Source: Planctomycetota bacterium (GTDB lineage Bacteria; Planctomycetota; Phycisphaerae; WQYP01; JAJZKY01). Taken from it: a stretch of DNA of 11,617 nucleotides. The notes beneath the pieces were generated by a model. The model was not told the origin of the DNA and did no database searches. It saw only the letters and a list, made by a program, of their open reading frames with translations. Below are positions 1 to 7,332 of this stretch, in pieces; position 1 is the stretch's first letter; every line of letters starts with the position of its first letter. The DNA lies in contig JAJZKY010000068.1 in the NCBI GenBank assembly GCA_021803885.1, positions 1 through 11,617 of the forward strand, in the 5' to 3' direction. The translations under genes were made by a program, and so were the position numbers.

Positions 1-1715
1 AGATGACCACACGGGCCCAGCAGGCCATTGTCCATTTTGTCAAACACGGCGGCGGGTTCATTTATGTGGTCTGGGGAAAATCGACTATTCCGTTCCAGGG
101 TCCCCTGCAGGCCCAACCCATGCCGTTGGCTAAAATTTTGCCTTATCATTTTTTCGCCAAAAATCCCACAGCAGATTTGGAACCAGCAGCCAAAGCGCTC
201 ACCGTCCGGGCGGGGCTGTTCAAAGGGCTGAATTTTGCCCACACACCGTCGATCAAAGGCCCGCTGGCATTACAGCGCAAGGCGGGCAAGGGGCGGGTGT
301 TGGCGTTGCTGTTTGGGCCTTGGGCTAGTTATAAGTATGTTGGTTATGCCCATTTTACGCTGGTGCCCCACGGCTGGAATGTTTGGCCGCAACTGGGAAC
401 TTTCTGGTACCGATTGATCCATACCATGGCCCGGACCAGTCCAGTTCGTAACCAGACCTGGCAGCAAGTGCGCGGAGCCATTCATGAAGTGCCGTTGCAC
501 GTGCAGGTGAATGTGAATTCCCTGAAGACCATTGATGTGATCAGGTCTGCGGATTTCAGCATTGTTGCCTTGGAGCAGCTTTATGTGGAAGACGGTGGCG
601 GGTTGGCCAAATGGTTTTTCCGCTTGAATCCAACGGGCTTTTATGATCGCGTTTCACAGCAGGCCTTGCTGGCCACAGGGCAGATCAACCATGTACCCAC
701 GCGCAAGATCGTGGAGAATGTTTTTAAAAAGTACCATATGCAGGGCATTATCATGGGCAACGACAGCTATGGGAGTTACAGTTCGTGGAGTCCGCAAACG
801 TGGAAACACGAGATTAACCGAGCGATAATGGCGGCTCGAAAGTTCCCGCAGTATTTGAAGTTTTTGCAGCCCGGCAACGAGCCTCCCTGTTGGTCGGGCT
901 ATTTTAAATTTCACGATCGTTACGCCAAAGCCATACTGGCCAAGGTTCCAGGCCTGAAAGTCATCGGACCAAATACCGCCTTTAACGTCATGGGGCCGGA
1001 TGTTAAAGCCATGAAGGCGTATATCGCGGCCTGCGGCAAATACACGGATATTCTGAATTGGCACATTTATGCAGTTCCTCCGGGCAGCGAAAAGCAGGAA
1101 GTGCTGTACTGGACCCATTACGCCCGCGGCAAATTGCGCACCAAGGGGCCGGTGCATGTGATGTTTACCGAATCCGATGCGTGGAACACGGGCAACAGTC
1201 AGTTCAATTACTTGATGGACAGGGCCTACACGTTCCTGCCGATGAAACAGATCATTGCCTGCTTCCAATACTGCATGGACCCCCGCTTTGAGGGTGGTAC
1301 GTATTGGTTTGGCGTGCTGCAACCCAAGGGCAAATTTGAAGCCAATTACAATGGTTACTGGGTGTGGCGGAATCTCCGCGGAAACATGGTGGCCTCGAAC
1401 GTTCGCGGCTCCACGGCTCTTGCGCGCAGCCATTGTCATGTCTTGGCCTCCAGCAATGATGGAGGCAAAATCATCACGGTCGTGCTCTACTATGACACCG
1501 GATATTTTGACGGATTGAAAGGGCAGCGATCAAATTCCGCCAGCGTATTGGTCCATGTCAAATTGCCCCCCGGCAGATATCAAGCCAAGGAATCATCCGT
1601 GGACGCAAATACCCGCAAAGTCGCGGTGTTGCCTGGCATCGCCCAGGGTACCGCCACTGTCAGGTTAACACTGCAGCGTTGCCATGCGGCCGCAATCACA
1701 TGGGTTCGGCAATAG
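1..1715 (+). CDS. Glycoside hydrolase, clan GH-A-like (5'-truncated by window edge)
   Basis: The frame is open to the left edge, so the ATG at position 3 is probably internal. Residue numbers below count from it. Residues ~1-145 resemble the end of a glutamine-amidotransferase/ThuA-like domain (GGGF near 16; GKGRVLAL near 96, followed by an aromatic stretch ending in WYRLIH). Residues ~165-460 look like a (beta/alpha)8 barrel of retaining glycosidases. GNEP places a candidate acid/base Glu at 293, and FTES places a candidate nucleophile Glu at 390. The ~97-residue spacing fits clan GH-A, and NWHIY (His354) lies between them. The last ~100 residues are probably a beta-sandwich. The likely role is hydrolysis of a plant- or algal-type polysaccharide outside the cytoplasm, but any signal peptide is off the window. 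The GH family (GH39-, GH5- or GH51-like) and the substrate cannot be fixed from motifs alone. The stop is TAG at 1713-1715. Confidence 0.7.
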   Translation, partial: MTTRAQQAIVHFVKHGGGFIYVVWGKSTIPFQGPLQAQPMPLAKILPYHFFAKNPTADLEPAAKALTVRAGLFKGLNFAHTPSIKGPLALQRKAGKGRVLALLFGPWASYKYVGYAHFTLVPHGWNVWPQLGTFWYRLIHTMARTSPVRNQTWQQVRGAIHEVPLHVQVNVNSLKTIDVIRSADFSIVALEQLYVEDGGGLAKWFFRLNPTGFYDRVSQQALLATGQINHVPTRKIVENVFKKYHMQGIIMGNDSYGSYSSWSPQTWKHEINRAIMAARKFPQYLKFLQPGNEPPCWSGYFKFHDRYAKAILAKVPGLKVIGPNTAFNVMGPDVKAMKAYIAACGKYTDILNWHIYAVPPGSEKQEVLYWTHYARGKLRTKGPVHVMFTESDAWNTGNSQFNYLMDRAYTFLPMKQIIACFQYCMDPRFEGGTYWFGVLQPKGKFEANYNGYWVWRNLRGNMVASNVRGSTALARSHCHVLASSNDGGKIITVVLYYDTGYFDGLKGQRSNSASVLVHVKLPPGRYQAKESSVDANTRKVAVLPGIAQGTATVRLTLQRCHAAAITWVRQ

Positions 1716-2127
1716 CCGAGCCACGCGACGCACCAAAAGTGGCTTTCCTGAAAGTGGCACGTGCAGCATTTTAAAAAGAAAGCCGCGCGCAGGTCAGAAA
1801 CATTGAAACAAAAGGACCGCATCGTCATGGTGTTTGCAGTTAATGCAGAGCCATTGCCGTAAAGTAAGCTCAGGCCTCTATGGATTGCCGTGGATTCATC
1901 GCCTGATCCGGCGCTGGCATGGGATCGGATGCGCTCTTGGCCCATGTTGCCCCACCCCACCGTTACCCAGGCTGCTTTTTCGTCGCCCGCTCCCAACTCC
2001 GTTATCCTGTTGAAGTGCTCGGTGGTACATCAGTCGCCGCAGGCATCCGACGGCGATGCGGGCCTCGCTGGGTACGCCGGTCCGTTCACCTTTCGCCAGC
2101 GCCCAGAGTCCGCAGTCTTGGAGGGTT
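1716..2127. other. Gene-free gap between convergent genes (412 bp)
   Basis: This lies between the 3' ends of the glycosidase (+) and the cysN-cysC fusion (-). Short open frames exist on both strands, but none has a ribosome binding site, a recognisable motif or plausible composition. Apart from the weak hairpin at its left end and a short direct repeat (AAAGTGGC at 1736-1743 and 1751-1758), I see nothing in it. There is no strong GC-stem plus T-run terminator for either gene. Confidence 0.5.
1719..1744 (+). terminator. Weak hairpin just after the glycosidase stop
   Basis: AGCCAC (1719-1724) can pair with GTGGCT (1739-1744) across a 14-base loop, starting 4 bases after the stop codon. Only a short run of T follows, so it is a poor intrinsic terminator and may be chance. 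Confidence 0.22.
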
Positions 2128-4062
2128 CTAAGTTTTTAAAAATTGGCGGTCGCGCAGTAGCTCAACCACACGATCAACACACTCATCGACGCTGAGCATG
2201 TGGGTCGGCAATTCCAGATCCGGGGAGCTCGGCGGCTCGTATTGCGTACTGATGCCGGCCACGCCCTTCACCTGTCCGCTCTCGGCAAGCCGATAAATGC
2301 CGCTGGTATCGCGCCCCCGGCACACTTCCAGCGGCGCAGAGAGATAGATTTCCAGAAAGCGCTCCGGCCCGACCAGTCGCCGTACCTTTTCTCGTACAGC
2401 CGCATGCGGCGCCACCAAAGCACAAACGCAGATCAGGCCCGATTCGTTGATAATGCGGGCCATTTCGGCGGTGCGGCGCAAGTTTTCTGAACGGTCGTCG
2501 GCGGTGAAGCCCAGATCGCTGGTCATGCCACGCCGTAATTCCTGGCCATGCAGCACCGTGACCAGGTGCCCTGTGGCAAAAAGCTTTTCCTCCAGGGCGT
2601 AGGCCATGGTGGCCTTGCCCGAGCCGGTTAAACCGGTGAGCAGAATGGTCACGGGCGTCTGGCCCAGCCGATCTTCACGCTGATGCAGCGAAATACGGCT
2701 GTGGGGACGACCCGCAGGCATGCTCGGCGGTGGCGACCACGGATCGGCACGGCCGTGGGAATCGTCGGGTTCAATAATCATGCCGGCGCCGACGGTGTTG
2801 CAATTTTGCCGATCAATGATGATAAACGCGCCGGTGGCCCGATTGCGGCGGTAGGCATCAAAAGCAATGGGCTGCGTTACCGAAAGCCGGCAGCGTCCCA
2901 CTTCGTTGAGGTGCAGTGTTTCCAGTGGTTTTTCTTCAAGCGTGTTGACGTCTACACCCCCTAGAAGCATGATATCGCCGGGGACGGTGCGCGTGGTTTG
3001 TTTGATGAGATAACTGGCGGTCAGATCCAGCGGCGTTTCGCTCAACCATACCACATGAGCAGTGAAATCATGGCCGAAATGCGGCTGGCTTTCGGGATCG
3101 ACGAGCATATCGCCACGGCTGATGTCAATTTCATCCGTAAGCGTCACCGTCACCGCCATCGGGCACTGCGCTTCCTGCAGATCCCCATCACGGGTAACGA
3201 TGGATTTAATCCGGCTGCGCCGGCCCGAAGGCAACACCATGACCGGATCGCCCTGGCGCATGACCCCGGACGCTATGCCGCCGCTGAATCCGCGAAAATC
3301 CAGGTTGGGTCGCTGCACCAACTGTACCGGAAAACGCAGGTCGGTGAGGTTGCGATCCGCGGCAATATGCACCGTTTCCAGATGGTTCAGCAGCGATCCT
3401 CCCTTGTACCAGGGCATCTGGGTGCTGCGTTCCACCACGTTATCGCCCCGCAGGGCGGAGATGGGAATAAAATGGACATCGCGGATTTCCAACTTGCCGG
3501 CAAATTCCGCAAATTCAGCCCGAATTTTGTTAAAACGCTCCTCCGAAAATTCCACCATGTCCATTTTGTTGATGGCCACAACCAGGTGCGCAATTCCCAG
3601 CAACGAACAGATAAAACTGTGTCGGCGAGTCTGGGGCAACACACCATGACGGGCATCCACCAGAATAATAGCCAACTGGCAGGTGGATGCGCCGGTGGCC
3701 ATGTTGCGCGTATATTGTTCGTGGCCCGGAGTATCGGCAATGATAAACTTGCGCTTGTCGGTGGAAAAGTAGCGATAAGCCACATCAATGGTAATGCCCT
3801 GTTCCCGTTCCGCCTTAAGACCGTCAGTCAAAAGAGCCAGGTCAATTTGTCCGCCGGTGGTGCCGTGTTTGACCGAGTCTTTGCGGATGGCGGCGAGCTG
3901 ATCTTCATAAATCATTTTGGTGTCGTGAAGCAGCCGCCCGATGAGCGTGCTTTTTCCATCATCAACGCTGCCACAGGTCAAAAATCGCAGCAACTCCTTT
4001 TCCTGATGGCGGGCGAGGTAGGCGTTGATATCTTCCGGCATGGTCGTGGTTAAAGAGGTCAT
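2128..4062 (-). CDS. cysNC: Bifunctional sulfate adenylyltransferase subunit 1 / adenylylsulfate kinase (CysN-CysC fusion)
   Basis: This is a 644-residue fusion. The N-terminal part (~1-445) is the CysN GTPase that drives sulfate adenylylation with CysD. It shows G1 GSVDDGKS (31-38), the GIT segment with Thr91, DTPGHEQY (110-117) and NKMD (165-168), followed by EF-Tu-like beta-barrel domains. A Pro/Arg-rich linker (~445-470) leads to the APS kinase domain (~471-644), which would phosphorylate APS to PAPS. It keeps the DLGF, R-ENLRR and PLEVC-RD stretches. Its P-loop reads GLTGSGKAT (477-485), with Ala484 where Ser/Thr is usual. HGQ (505-507) replaces DGD, and VAP (550-552) replaces the ISP that carries the phosphorylatable Ser in E. 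coli CysC. The domain may therefore be altered, although fused CysC domains are often divergent. The start at 4062 has a weak GGGA eight bases upstream. It lies 59 bp after cysD, so the two are probably one transcript. Confidence 0.93.
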   Translation of the reverse strand: MTSLTTTMPEDINAYLARHQEKELLRFLTCGSVDDGKSTLIGRLLHDTKMIYEDQLAAIRKDSVKHGTTGGQIDLALLTDGLKAEREQGITIDVAYRYFSTDKRKFIIADTPGHEQYTRNMATGASTCQLAIILVDARHGVLPQTRRHSFICSLLGIAHLVVAINKMDMVEFSEERFNKIRAEFAEFAGKLEIRDVHFIPISALRGDNVVERSTQMPWYKGGSLLNHLETVHIAADRNLTDLRFPVQLVQRPNLDFRGFSGGIASGVMRQGDPVMVLPSGRRSRIKSIVTRDGDLQEAQCPMAVTVTLTDEIDISRGDMLVDPESQPHFGHDFTAHVVWLSETPLDLTASYLIKQTTRTVPGDIMLLGGVDVNTLEEKPLETLHLNEVGRCRLSVTQPIAFDAYRRNRATGAFIIIDRQNCNTVGAGMIIEPDDSHGRADPWSPPPSMPAGRPHSRISLHQREDRLGQTPVTILLTGLTGSGKATMAYALEEKLFATGHLVTVLHGQELRRGMTSDLGFTADDRSENLRRTAEMARIINESGLICVCALVAPHAAVREKVRRLVGPERFLEIYLSAPLEVCRGRDTSGIYRLAESGQVKGVAGISTQYEPPSSPDLELPTHMLSVDECVDRVVELLRDRQFLKT

Positions 4063-4121
4063 ATTGGTGTTCCCGTTCTTAGGCTAGCAAAGCTAAACAT
4101 TCATAAAAATATGCCGCTTCG

Positions 4122-5027
4122 CTAGAAATATCCTTCCCGCTTCTTTTGTTCCATGGAGCCTTGTTCATCATGGTCAATGGCGCGACCCGCGCGTTCGGAA
4201 TTTTTAAACAGCAGCATTTCTTCAATAATTTTAGGCAGGGTGTCCGCGGTGGATTCAATAGCCCCCGTCAATGGATAGCAACCGAGGGTGCGAAAGCGCA
4301 CGGTCCTGGTTTCCGGCGTTTCGCCGGGTTTCAGCGGGTAACGATGGTCATTGACATAAATCCACAACCCGTCCCGTTTAACCACGGGCCTGGGCTGCGA
4401 GAAGTAAAGCGGAACCAGCGGCACTTTTTCCAAATACAAATACTGCCAGATATCCAGTTCCGTCCAGTTGGAAAGTGGAAACACGCGGATGCTTTCGCCC
4501 TTGTTGATGCGCGCGTTGTAGAGGTTCCACATCTCCGGTCGCTGATTTTTGGGGTCCCACTGATAAAATCTATCCCGGAAAGAAAAAATGCGCTCTTTGG
4601 CCCGCGACTTTTCCTCTTCGCGCCTGGCCCCTCCGAAGGCAGCATCAAACTGGTATTTTTTCAGTGCCTGAAGCAAGCCTTGGAGATTCATATTGTGGGT
4701 GTATTTAACGCTGCCAGAATCAAAGGGGTTAATGCCGTCGCGAATGGCTTGCTGATTGGTATGCACGATGAGTTGGAGATTATTTTCGCGGGCCATGCGC
4801 TCGCGAAATTCGTACACTTCCTTAAAATCCCAGGTAGTGTCAATATGCAACAGCGGAAATGGCACCCGTCCAGGATAAAACGCCTTCTGGGCCAGACGGA
4901 GCATCAGGCACGAATCCTTGCCACTGGAAAAGAGCATGACAGGATTTTGAAATTCCGCCACCACCTCGCGGAATATGAAAATGCTTTCCGCCTCAAGTTC
5001 TTTTAAGTGTGTCAGTCGATGGGTCAT
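4122..5027 (-). CDS. cysD: Sulfate adenylyltransferase subunit 2 (ATP sulfurylase small subunit)
   Basis: This 301-residue protein has essentially the usual CysD length. It is the catalytic subunit that joins sulfate to the AMP moiety of ATP, giving APS and pyrophosphate, with the CysN GTPase as partner. The PP-loop SSGKDS (34-39) marks the N-type ATP pyrophosphatase fold. The family-typical stretches [52 protein letters not shown] and the terminal KKREGYF are all present and undamaged. The start is supported by AAAGAG (5033-5038), five bases before the ATG. It is the first gene of the operon with cysN-cysC, so its upstream region carries the candidate promoter and operators. No cysH or sulfite reductase gene is nearby, so the fate of the APS/PAPS (assimilation or sulfation) cannot be read from this window. 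Confidence 0.96.
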   Translation of the reverse strand: MTHRLTHLKELEAESIFIFREVVAEFQNPVMLFSSGKDSCLMLRLAQKAFYPGRVPFPLLHIDTTWDFKEVYEFRERMARENNLQLIVHTNQQAIRDGINPFDSGSVKYTHNMNLQGLLQALKKYQFDAAFGGARREEEKSRAKERIFSFRDRFYQWDPKNQRPEMWNLYNARINKGESIRVFPLSNWTELDIWQYLYLEKVPLVPLYFSQPRPVVKRDGLWIYVNDHRYPLKPGETPETRTVRFRTLGCYPLTGAIESTADTLPKIIEEMLLFKNSERAGRAIDHDEQGSMEQKKREGYF

Positions 5028-5032
5028 TGAAA

Positions 5033-5038
5033 CTCTTT
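5033..5038 (-). promoter_or_regulatory. Ribosome binding site of cysD
   Basis: AAAGAG on the minus strand lies five bases upstream of the ATG at 5025-5027. It sits within the short dyad TGAAA-GAG-TTTCA (5028-5040). Confidence 0.55.
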
Positions 5039-5085
5039 CATTACAAAAGCGTCAGCATTCATTTACCTACTATTCCCATAAGCAT

Positions 5086-5103
5086 AATAGGCAATTGCCT
5101 ATT
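5086..5103. promoter_or_regulatory. 18-bp perfect palindrome upstream of cysD (candidate operator)
   Basis: AATAGGCAATTGCCTATT is identical on both strands. It lies ~59-76 bp upstream of the cysD start, where an operator would be expected. A TATTAT on the minus strand (5084-5089) overlaps its downstream edge and could be a -10 element, but no -35 is found at proper spacing. The regulator is unknown. Confidence 0.45.
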
Positions 5104-5117
5104 TGGCAAGTCGCCAA
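5103..5117. promoter_or_regulatory. Second dyad upstream of cysD, T-N11-A type
   Basis: TTGGC-AAGTC-GCCAA directly abuts the 18-bp palindrome. The inner T5104 and A5116 give a T-N11-A dyad, the general form of LysR-family boxes. Sulfur assimilation genes are often under LysR (CysB-like) or Rrf2 (CymR-like) control, so this is a candidate site. No regulator gene is in the window. Confidence 0.35.
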
Positions 5118-5377
5118 TGCCATTCCTCATTTTATCGACCACTTTCCACCACGACCACCAAACCAATGAGCGCAGACCTTGTGAAAACTTTTGTGTGCGG
5201 ACCGATCGCTGGCGCCAGTCGCCGGCCATCAGTTTGTGGTTCTTTAGTGCCTGATTTTCGGGGGTTGGCACAAAATTTGGCGTCACCGGCAGCGCGGATG
5301 GCCACGCCGGAATCATTGCCGCCAGTGCGGTTATCGGTTAATTTAGGTTTTGCCTTTGGTTGGGAAATGCTGTTGAT

Positions 5378-6466
5378 ATGCCCATTTTCACCGGCCCTCC
5401 ACACATGTGGCGCATTAAAGAATATGAAATGGTGTACCCGAAAATGGCCAATCCTGAATCCAAATCCGCCAGTCCCATCATCGAACCCGCCCGCGACACC
5501 GCCCATCCGGTCGCCACGGAGGCGCCCCGCCAAGTGCCCTTGCTGCCCGCGATGGCGGTCGTGGAAGCGCCGCGCTTTCATATAGTTGGCTATAGCGTGG
5601 CCGGTGAAGAAAGCGCCGTGCAAATTCCGGAACTCAATGTAGTTTTTGATATTGGCAAGTGCCCGCGACCGGCGTTGGTCAGTGATTTTTGTTTGCTGAC
5701 CCATGGGCATATTGACCATAGTGCGGGAATAGCCTATTACCTTTCCCAGCGAATTTTCCAGGGAATGACTGCCGGCACCATCGTGTGCCCCGCCAAAATC
5801 GCAGACGGGGTCTCGGGCATTGTTCACGCATGGGCGGCACTGGAAGGAAAGGTGGCGCCGCATCGCATAATCCCGATGGAAGTCGGCGATGAGTTTGAAT
5901 TACGCAAAGGCCTGCTCGTGCGTGCCTTTGCCACCTGCCACACTGTACCCTCTCTGGGCTATACGCTGGTGGACCGGCGGGAAAAGCTGCGACCCGATCT
6001 GCTCGAACAGCGGCTACCGGGCCATATGCTGCGTGAAATGAAAGACCGCGGCGAACAAATTACCTACACCGTGGATGTGCCATTGGTAGCCTATACCGGC
6101 GATACGGCTCTCGGAGAAACTCTGCTGCAACCGGGAGTTCGTGATGCGCAGATCCTGATTACCGAGTGCACATTTTTTGATTCTAGCCACAAACGCCGCG
6201 CCGCTGTCGGCAGGCATCTGCATTTGGACGACCTGATGGAAGTTCTACCACAACTGAGCAACAACCTGGTATTGATTACTCACGTATCGCGACGCACCGG
6301 ATTGCGCAGAGCGGCGGGCCTGCTGAAACGGGCTATGGCCCAAATCAAGGTTCAACCGCGGGTGGAATTTTTGATGGACCATGCCCAGCATCTCTACGTG
6401 CGACCGGGCAAAGCTGCCGCCTTCGTGCCGTCGGAGCCGGCCATCACCGACGACATCGACGGCTAA
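5378..6466 (+). CDS. Metallo-beta-lactamase fold hydrolase, RNase Z-like
   Basis: The frame can begin at TTG 5360, 368 residues, which are used for numbering here. ATG starts are possible at 5378, 5405, 5429 and 5444. I chose 5378 because GGGAA (5362-5366) precedes it, although at long spacing. Residues ~30-70 are a Pro/Ala-rich, probably disordered extension. The metallo-hydrolase core starts near 72. HGHIDH (115-120) is the zinc-binding signature. Further likely ligands are His194 (CHTVPSLGY), Asp248 (YTGDTA), a residue in GRHLHLDD (284-291) and His308 (LITHVSRR). ECTFF (269-273) is typical of the tRNase Z side of the superfamily. tRNase Z enzymes remove tRNA 3' trailers, but this subgroup may act on another substrate, and no exosite arm is obvious. 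It is probably cotranscribed with the next gene, 32 bp downstream. Confidence 0.85.
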   Translation: MPIFTGPPHMWRIKEYEMVYPKMANPESKSASPIIEPARDTAHPVATEAPRQVPLLPAMAVVEAPRFHIVGYSVAGEESAVQIPELNVVFDIGKCPRPALVSDFCLLTHGHIDHSAGIAYYLSQRIFQGMTAGTIVCPAKIADGVSGIVHAWAALEGKVAPHRIIPMEVGDEFELRKGLLVRAFATCHTVPSLGYTLVDRREKLRPDLLEQRLPGHMLREMKDRGEQITYTVDVPLVAYTGDTALGETLLQPGVRDAQILITECTFFDSSHKRRAAVGRHLHLDDLMEVLPQLSNNLVLITHVSRRTGLRRAAGLLKRAMAQIKVQPRVEFLMDHAQHLYVRPGKAAAFVPSEPAITDDIDG

Positions 6467-6488
6467 CGGCCCCATGCTATCCGCCCCT

Positions 6489-6493
6489 GGAGG
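6489..6493 (+). promoter_or_regulatory. Ribosome binding site deciding the start of the exported protein
   Basis: GGAGG ends two bases before ATG 6496 but five bases before the adjacent ATG 6499. The spacing favours 6499 as the real start. Confidence 0.55.
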
Positions 6494-6498
6494 CTATG

Positions 6499-7332
6499 AT
6501 GAAATACAAACCCCTGCTGATCGTGTTGGCGGCCCTGCTGTGCTTGGGCGTTGTAGCCGCAAAAAAGCCCGCCCCAACCGTTACCGTGCAGCCAATCTGC
6601 ATGACCGAAACAAAGTCGGTTTTTCTGGGGGGCGATAAGCACACTCTCGTACCCTATCTGGCCCGGCGGCAACTTCTACAAGTACGGCTGCAGGTTATTT
6701 CCAGGGCCATTCGGCATCCGCATCGGTGTTTATCCTTACGTATTCGCTCGGCCATGCTCAGCGACGGTGTAGCATTAAAGCCGATCCCGCGACAGTGGGC
6801 CAGGGCGGTGGAAATGCCACCGCGGATGCGCTATGCCATGCAGGAAGCCGGGGACTTGGGATTTCCCGTGGCACTTAACTTTTTGCCGCCTACCGAGCAT
6901 GCTCAGCGCATTGCGACTTTGCAAGGCTCTTTTCTGGTAGTCGCCGGCGGCGTCATCAAAACCTTTACCATCGGCCACGTGGCAAGCCTGCTGGGGCATG
7001 ATGTACCGGCGGCGGAACTACCGGACACTCACCTTCGCATTCAGGTGGAAAAGCAGCGGCTGCGGCCCAACGGCAAGCCGGAAAAATTATTGCGGCTGCA
7101 TATTTTCGGCCGGCCGGCTATTCTCCGCGCCGTGGTGACAACCGCTGCGGCCACGGCAAAATCGGAAGGGGTACCGTCGGACATTTTCATGGACGTACCG
7201 CACGGGATGGTCGTGGGCATACCTCTGCAACAGCCGCTCAGCGCCCAAGCCTGCGTGCGATTGACCCTGAGGATTCATGAAAAATTTTTCCGCGTTCCTT
7301 TTAACTGTAAAAATCTGTTACTGCCGCGCTGA
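6499..7332 (+). CDS. Exported protein of unknown function
   Basis: I do not recognise this 277-residue protein. The start at 6499 is preferred over 6496 because of the GGAGG at 6489-6493. A signal peptide is clear: basic MKYK, a hydrophobic stretch LLIVLAALLCLGVVAA, and a likely cut before KKPAP. The Cys in the hydrophobic stretch follows Leu, so it is not a lipobox and a soluble periplasmic protein is expected. The mature part is rich in beta-type stretches, for example IATLQGSFLVVAGGVIKTFTIG, which faintly recalls beta-sandwich repeats in planctomycete secreted proteins (from memory, weak). There are no catalytic motifs and no second membrane segment. It follows the MBL gene by 32 bp, so cotranscription is likely. 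Its last 15 bases overlap the end of the opposing membrane protein gene. Confidence 0.7.
   Translation: MKYKPLLIVLAALLCLGVVAAKKPAPTVTVQPICMTETKSVFLGGDKHTLVPYLARRQLLQVRLQVISRAIRHPHRCLSLRIRSAMLSDGVALKPIPRQWARAVEMPPRMRYAMQEAGDLGFPVALNFLPPTEHAQRIATLQGSFLVVAGGVIKTFTIGHVASLLGHDVPAAELPDTHLRIQVEKQRLRPNGKPEKLLRLHIFGRPAILRAVVTTAAATAKSEGVPSDIFMDVPHGMVVGIPLQQPLSAQACVRLTLRIHEKFFRVPFNCKNLLLPR

Larger units (their letters stand above)
5028..5377. other. Divergent control region between cysD and the RNase Z-like gene (~350 bp)
   Basis: The cysD-proximal part is AT-richer and holds the two dyads annotated separately. The part nearer the MBL gene (~5160-5340) shows no clear promoter, terminator or gene. An in-frame TAA at 5339-5341 limits how far the MBL gene can extend upstream. 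Confidence 0.5.

Noticed and set aside
654..1439. 261-codon minus-strand open frame inside the glycosidase
   Set aside because: It is antisense to the GH-A barrel containing the NEP and FTES motifs. It is a composition shadow.
1890..2195. Small plus-strand frames in the convergent gap
   Set aside because: They have no ribosome binding site, their composition is unlike a gene, and one runs into the 3' end of cysN-cysC on the other strand.
2998..4053. Long open frame (351 codons) on the plus strand opposite cysN
   Set aside because: It is a mirror of the strongly supported CysN frame. The translation is His/Gln/Arg-rich, without domains, and has no ribosome binding site.
4146..5006. Long open frame (286 codons) on the plus strand opposite cysD
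   Set aside because: It is antisense to an intact CysD, with no motif and low-quality composition.
5132..5863. 243-codon minus-strand open frame over the cysD-MBL gap
   Set aside because: Its N-terminal part is antisense to the MBL zinc motif, and the rest is Arg/Gly/His-rich without a domain.
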